A stretch of DNA of 64,000 nucleotides, taken from Cellulomonas sp. Leaf395 (GTDB lineage: Bacteria > Actinomycetota > Actinomycetes > Actinomycetales > Cellulomonadaceae). The notes below the pieces were generated by a model, which worked only from the letters and a program-made list of their open reading frames with translations, searched no databases and was not told where the DNA came from. The stretch spans positions 702,177 to 766,176 of the forward strand of contig NZ_LMQI01000002.1 of assembly GCF_001424125.1 (NCBI RefSeq), written 5' to 3'. This document shows positions 61,230-64,000 of the stretch, piece after piece (the first letter of the stretch is position 1; every line of letters starts with the position of its first letter). A program made the translations under genes and the position numbers.

Positions 61230-63410
61230 ATGAGCCCGGCCGCCCCCTCTCCGGTTCCCGTCGACAACGACACCCTCCGTACCGTCGCCCACGGGGCGTA
61301 CTACGCACCGCACGACGTCCTCGGCCCCCACGTAGGGGGTGGCGGTGTCACCGTCCGCACCCTGCGCCCGCTCGCCGAGTCGGTGGTGGTCGTGACGTCC
61401 TCGTCACGTGTCGCTGCGCGCCACGAGCAGGACGGGATCTGGGTCGCGGTCCTCCCGGGCGCTGACGTCCCCGACTACCGCCTCGAGGTGACGTACGACG
61501 GGTACACCACCACCGTCGACGACCCCTACCGCTTCCTGCCCACGGTGCAGGAGCTGGACCGCCACCTGGTGCGCGAGGGTCGGCACGAACAGCTGTGGAC
61601 CGTCCTGGGCGCCAACGTGCGCAGCTACGGCGGGGAGCTGGGCGAGGTCAGCGGCACGTCGTTCGCCGTCTGGGCGCCCAACGCCCGTGCCGTGCGCGTC
61701 GTCGGCGACTTCAACTACTGGCAGGGCGCCTCCCACGCGATGCGTTCGCTGGGCGACAGCGGCATCTGGGAGGTCTTCGCCCCCGGGATCGGCGCCGGTG
61801 CCCGCTACAAGTTCGAGATCCTCGGCAACGACGGCTCGTGGCGCCAGAAGGCCGACCCGCTCGCGCAGGGCACCGAGGTGCCGCCCGCGACGGCCTCCGT
61901 GGTGGTCGAGTCCCGCTACCAGTGGACCGACGACGCATGGCTGACCGCCCGCGCCGCCCGCGACCCCCACACGGCACCCATGAGCGTCTACGAGGTCCAC
62001 CTCGGCTCGTGGCGGATCGGGCTGTCCTACCGCGAGCTGGCCCAGCAGCTGACCGAGCACGTCGTCTCGCTCGGCTTCACGCACGTCGAGCTGATGCCCG
62101 TCGCCGAGCACCCCTTCGGTGGGTCCTGGGGCTACCAGGTGTCGTCCTACTTCGCCCCGACCTCACGCTTCGGGCACCCTGACGACTTCCGCTACCTCGT
62201 CGACACGCTGCACAAGGCCGGCGTCGGCGTCATCGTCGACTGGGTCCCCGCCCACTTCCCCAAGGACGAGTGGTCCCTCGCCCAGTTCGACGGCACCGCG
62301 CTCTACGAGCACCCGGACCCGCTGCTCGGTGAGCACCCCGACTGGGGCACGTACGTCTTCAACTTCGGCCGCTCCGAGGTCCGCAACTTCCTCGTCGCCA
62401 ACGCCACCTACTGGCTCGAGGAGTTCCACATCGACGGCCTGCGCGTCGACGCCGTCGCGTCGATGCTGTACCTCGACTACTCCCGCAAGCCCGGCCAGTG
62501 GCGGCCGAACCAGTACGGCGGCCGCGAGAACCTGGATGCCATCTCGTTCCTCCAGGAGGCCAACGCCACGGCCTACCGGCGCACCCCGGGGATCATGATG
62601 ATCGCCGAGGAGTCCACCGCGTGGCCCGGCGTGACCGCCCCCACCGACGGCAACGGCCTCGGGTTCGGCCTGAAGTGGAACATGGGCTGGATGAACGACA
62701 CCCTGCGCTACCTGGCCGAGGAACCCGTCCACCGGCGTTACCACCACAACGAGATCACCTTCTCGATGGTCTACGCCTACTCCGAGCGCTTCGTGCTCCC
62801 CATCAGCCACGACGAGGTCGTGCACGGCAAGGGCTCCCTCTACGAGCGCATGCCCGGCGACCACTGGCAGAAGCTCGCGGGCGTCCGCCTCCTGGTCGGG
62901 TATCAGTGGACCCATCCCGGCAAGCAGCTGCTCTTCATGGGCACCGAGTTCGCCCAGCAGACCGAGTGGGCCGAGTCGCGCTCCCTCGACTGGCACGCGC
63001 TCGACGACCCCGCCCACCAGGGCGTCATGCGCTCCGTGGCGGACCTCAACCGCGTCTACAAGGACACCCCCGCCCTCTGGCAGCTGGACCACTCCCCCGA
63101 CGGGTTCGAGTGGATCGACTCCGACGATGCCTTCCGCAACACCCTCGCGTACCTCCGGAAGGGTTACGACGCCCCACCCGTCGCGGTCGTCGTCAACTTC
63201 GCCGGCATCCCGCACGAGGGCTACCGCCTCGCTCTCCCCCGCGGTGGTCGATGGCACGAGGTCTTCAACTCCGACTCCGAGGCGTACGGCGGCTCCGGCG
63301 TCGGCAACCTCGGCGAGATCGAGGCACTCCCCGAGCCGCACTACGGCCGCCCGTACTCCGCCTCGATCCGCGTCCCTCCGCTGGGCATCGTCGTCTTCGA
63401 GGCCGGCTGA
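61230..63410 (+). CDS. glgB: 1,4-alpha-glucan branching enzyme
   Basis: 726-residue GH13_9 enzyme that introduces alpha-1,6 branches into the glucan made by GlgE. Two N-terminal beta domains (the second a CBM48 with [20 protein letters not shown]) precede the barrel; catalytic residues are Asp in [16 protein letters not shown], Glu in [12 protein letters not shown] and Asp in [19 protein letters not shown] directly precedes the ATG. It belongs to the glgE pathway but is separated from mak by the mannan cluster. A strong terminator follows at 63434. Confidence 0.97.
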   Translation: MSPAAPSPVPVDNDTLRTVAHGAYYAPHDVLGPHVGGGGVTVRTLRPLAESVVVVTSSSRVAARHEQDGIWVAVLPGADVPDYRLEVTYDGYTTTVDDPYRFLPTVQELDRHLVREGRHEQLWTVLGANVRSYGGELGEVSGTSFAVWAPNARAVRVVGDFNYWQGASHAMRSLGDSGIWEVFAPGIGAGARYKFEILGNDGSWRQKADPLAQGTEVPPATASVVVESRYQWTDDAWLTARAARDPHTAPMSVYEVHLGSWRIGLSYRELAQQLTEHVVSLGFTHVELMPVAEHPFGGSWGYQVSSYFAPTSRFGHPDDFRYLVDTLHKAGVGVIVDWVPAHFPKDEWSLAQFDGTALYEHPDPLLGEHPDWGTYVFNFGRSEVRNFLVANATYWLEEFHIDGLRVDAVASMLYLDYSRKPGQWRPNQYGGRENLDAISFLQEANATAYRRTPGIMMIAEESTAWPGVTAPTDGNGLGFGLKWNMGWMNDTLRYLAEEPVHRRYHHNEITFSMVYAYSERFVLPISHDEVVHGKGSLYERMPGDHWQKLAGVRLLVGYQWTHPGKQLLFMGTEFAQQTEWAESRSLDWHALDDPAHQGVMRSVADLNRVYKDTPALWQLDHSPDGFEWIDSDDAFRNTLAYLRKGYDAPPVAVVVNFAGIPHEGYRLALPRGGRWHEVFNSDSEAYGGSGVGNLGEIEALPEPHYGRPYSASIRVPPLGIVVFEAG

Positions 63411-63433
63411 CCTCGGACACGACGGCAAGACGC

Positions 63434-63466
63434 AAGGAGCCCGCACCACTCGGTGCGGGCTCCTTT
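63434..63466 (+). terminator. Rho-independent terminator behind glgB
   Basis: A perfect 14-bp stem (63434-63447 and 63452-63465) with a 4-base ACTC loop ends in TTT. It closes the glgB transcript. Confidence 0.88.
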
Positions 63467-63484
63467 CCGTCTACGGTCGGACAC

Positions 63485-63928
63485 ATGGCGCGCGTGCTGG
63501 TGACCGGGATGTCGGGCGTCGGCAAGTCCACGCTCCTCGCCGCGCTGCGGGACCGGGGACATCACGCCGTCGACACCGACTACGGCCACTGGGAGCTGCC
63601 CGACGGGACCTGGGACGAGCCGCGCATGTCCCGGCTGCTCGCCGAGAACACCCATGTCGTGGTCTCCGGGACGGTCGAGAACCAGGGTCGGTTCCACGAC
63701 CGCTTCGACCACGTAGTCCTGCTCAGCGCGCCCCTCAGCGTCCTCCTGCAACGCGTCCAGAACCGCACGGGCAACCCCTACGGGTCGTCTCCAGCGGATC
63801 GAGCGGAGATCGCCGGCTACCTGGCCACGGTGGAGCCACTCCTGCGCCGAAGCGCGACGGTCGAGCTGGACGGTCGACGACCAGTCTCCGAGCTCGCGGA
63901 CGCCGTCGAAGAACTCATCCTCGGATGA
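63485..63928 (+). CDS. Small P-loop (adenylate kinase-like) protein
   Basis: 147 residues with Walker A VTGMSGVGKSTLLAAL at residues 6-21 and a nucleoside-kinase-like layout: DTDYGHWELPDG would bind substrate, VVLLSAPLSVLLQRVQNR ends in the arginine lid. It is shorter than adenylate kinase and lacks its full lid, so the substrate is unknown; related entries are often called AAA or shikimate kinase-like. TACGGT is seven bases before the ATG, directly behind the glgB terminator. Confidence 0.82.
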   Translation: MARVLVTGMSGVGKSTLLAALRDRGHHAVDTDYGHWELPDGTWDEPRMSRLLAENTHVVVSGTVENQGRFHDRFDHVVLLSAPLSVLLQRVQNRTGNPYGSSPADRAEIAGYLATVEPLLRRSATVELDGRRPVSELADAVEELILG

Positions 63929-63972
63929 ATGAAACCCCTCTGACGACAGCCAGGAATAGTCCAGGAAACAGA

Positions 63973-64000
63973 AAGAGCCACCCCCGTAGGGGTGGCTCTT
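63973..64000. terminator. Terminator hairpin at the right edge
   Basis: Twelve-base arms AAGAGCCACCCC and GGGGTGGCTCTT with a CGTA loop; the A and T ends make it usable in both directions. It follows the P-loop gene, with 44 bases (63929-63972) that hold nothing I recognise. The window ends inside or at its right arm. Confidence 0.85.

Overview
The window looks like chromosome from a high-GC actinobacterium, most likely a cellulose- or hemicellulose-degrading member of the Cellulomonadaceae (order Micrococcales). The reasons are the strong G/C bias at third codon positions, many GTG starts, the mycobacterial-type GlgE/TreS/maltokinase glucan pathway, the GatCAB amidotransferase, a NAD-dependent ligase next to mnmA and a cysteine desulfurase, and several sugar ABC transporters each paired with glycosidases and ROK or LacI-type regulators. 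The family-level placement is an inference. No rRNA, tRNA, CRISPR, insertion sequence or prophage gene was recognised.

Layout. 1-4451 (minus): a sugar ABC operon (binding protein, two permeases, then a GH3 glycosidase cut by the window edge) behind a palindromic LacI-type operator. 4503-6628: a pterin-dehydratase/VOC fusion and a photolyase. 6625-9022: a decayed catabolic cluster in which two intact genes (a hydroxyacyl-CoA-dehydrogenase-like oxidoreductase and a TIM-barrel enzyme) lie between fragments of a GntR-type regulator, an SDR and a DhaK-type kinase. 9019-11285: a membrane protein divergent from its TetR regulator, and a GNAT acetyltransferase. 11406-14712: gatC-gatA-gatB. 14772-16904: small housekeeping or unknown genes. 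16931-24834: a ROK-controlled sugar import and oxidation cluster (ribose-type ABC transporter, Gfo/Idh oxidoreductase, TIM-barrel isomerase, ThuA-like protein). 24898-28019: a TPP riboswitch followed by a thiamine-binding protein and a ThiXYZ-type importer. 28022-31288: MFS exporter, HxlR regulator, double GNAT protein. 31285-41717 (mostly minus): ligA, a methionine-synthase-like gene, mnmA, cysteine desulfurase, etfA and etfB. 41815-50790: glgX, an FAD dehydrogenase, glgE, treS and mak. 50803-61169: a mannan/galacto-mannan utilisation cluster (ROK repressor, ABC importer, GH36 alpha-galactosidase, GH2 beta-mannosidase, a LacI-like protein without DNA-binding domain). 61230-63928: glgB and a small P-loop protein.

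How the parts work together. TreS turns trehalose into maltose, Mak phosphorylates it to maltose-1-phosphate, GlgE extends glucan with it, GlgB branches and GlgX debranches the product. In the mannan cluster a nearly identical 29-bp promoter/operator element precedes both the ABC importer and the beta-mannosidase, which points to one regulon controlled by the neighbouring ROK protein. The minus-strand genes etfB-etfA-iscS-mnmA-(metE-like)-ligA-gatCAB follow the order known in mycobacteria, but about 16 kb of accessory import and regulation genes now separates ligA from gatC. At least 17 genes have a TAnnnT-like -10 element 6-8 bases before the start codon, which suggests that leaderless transcription is common here.
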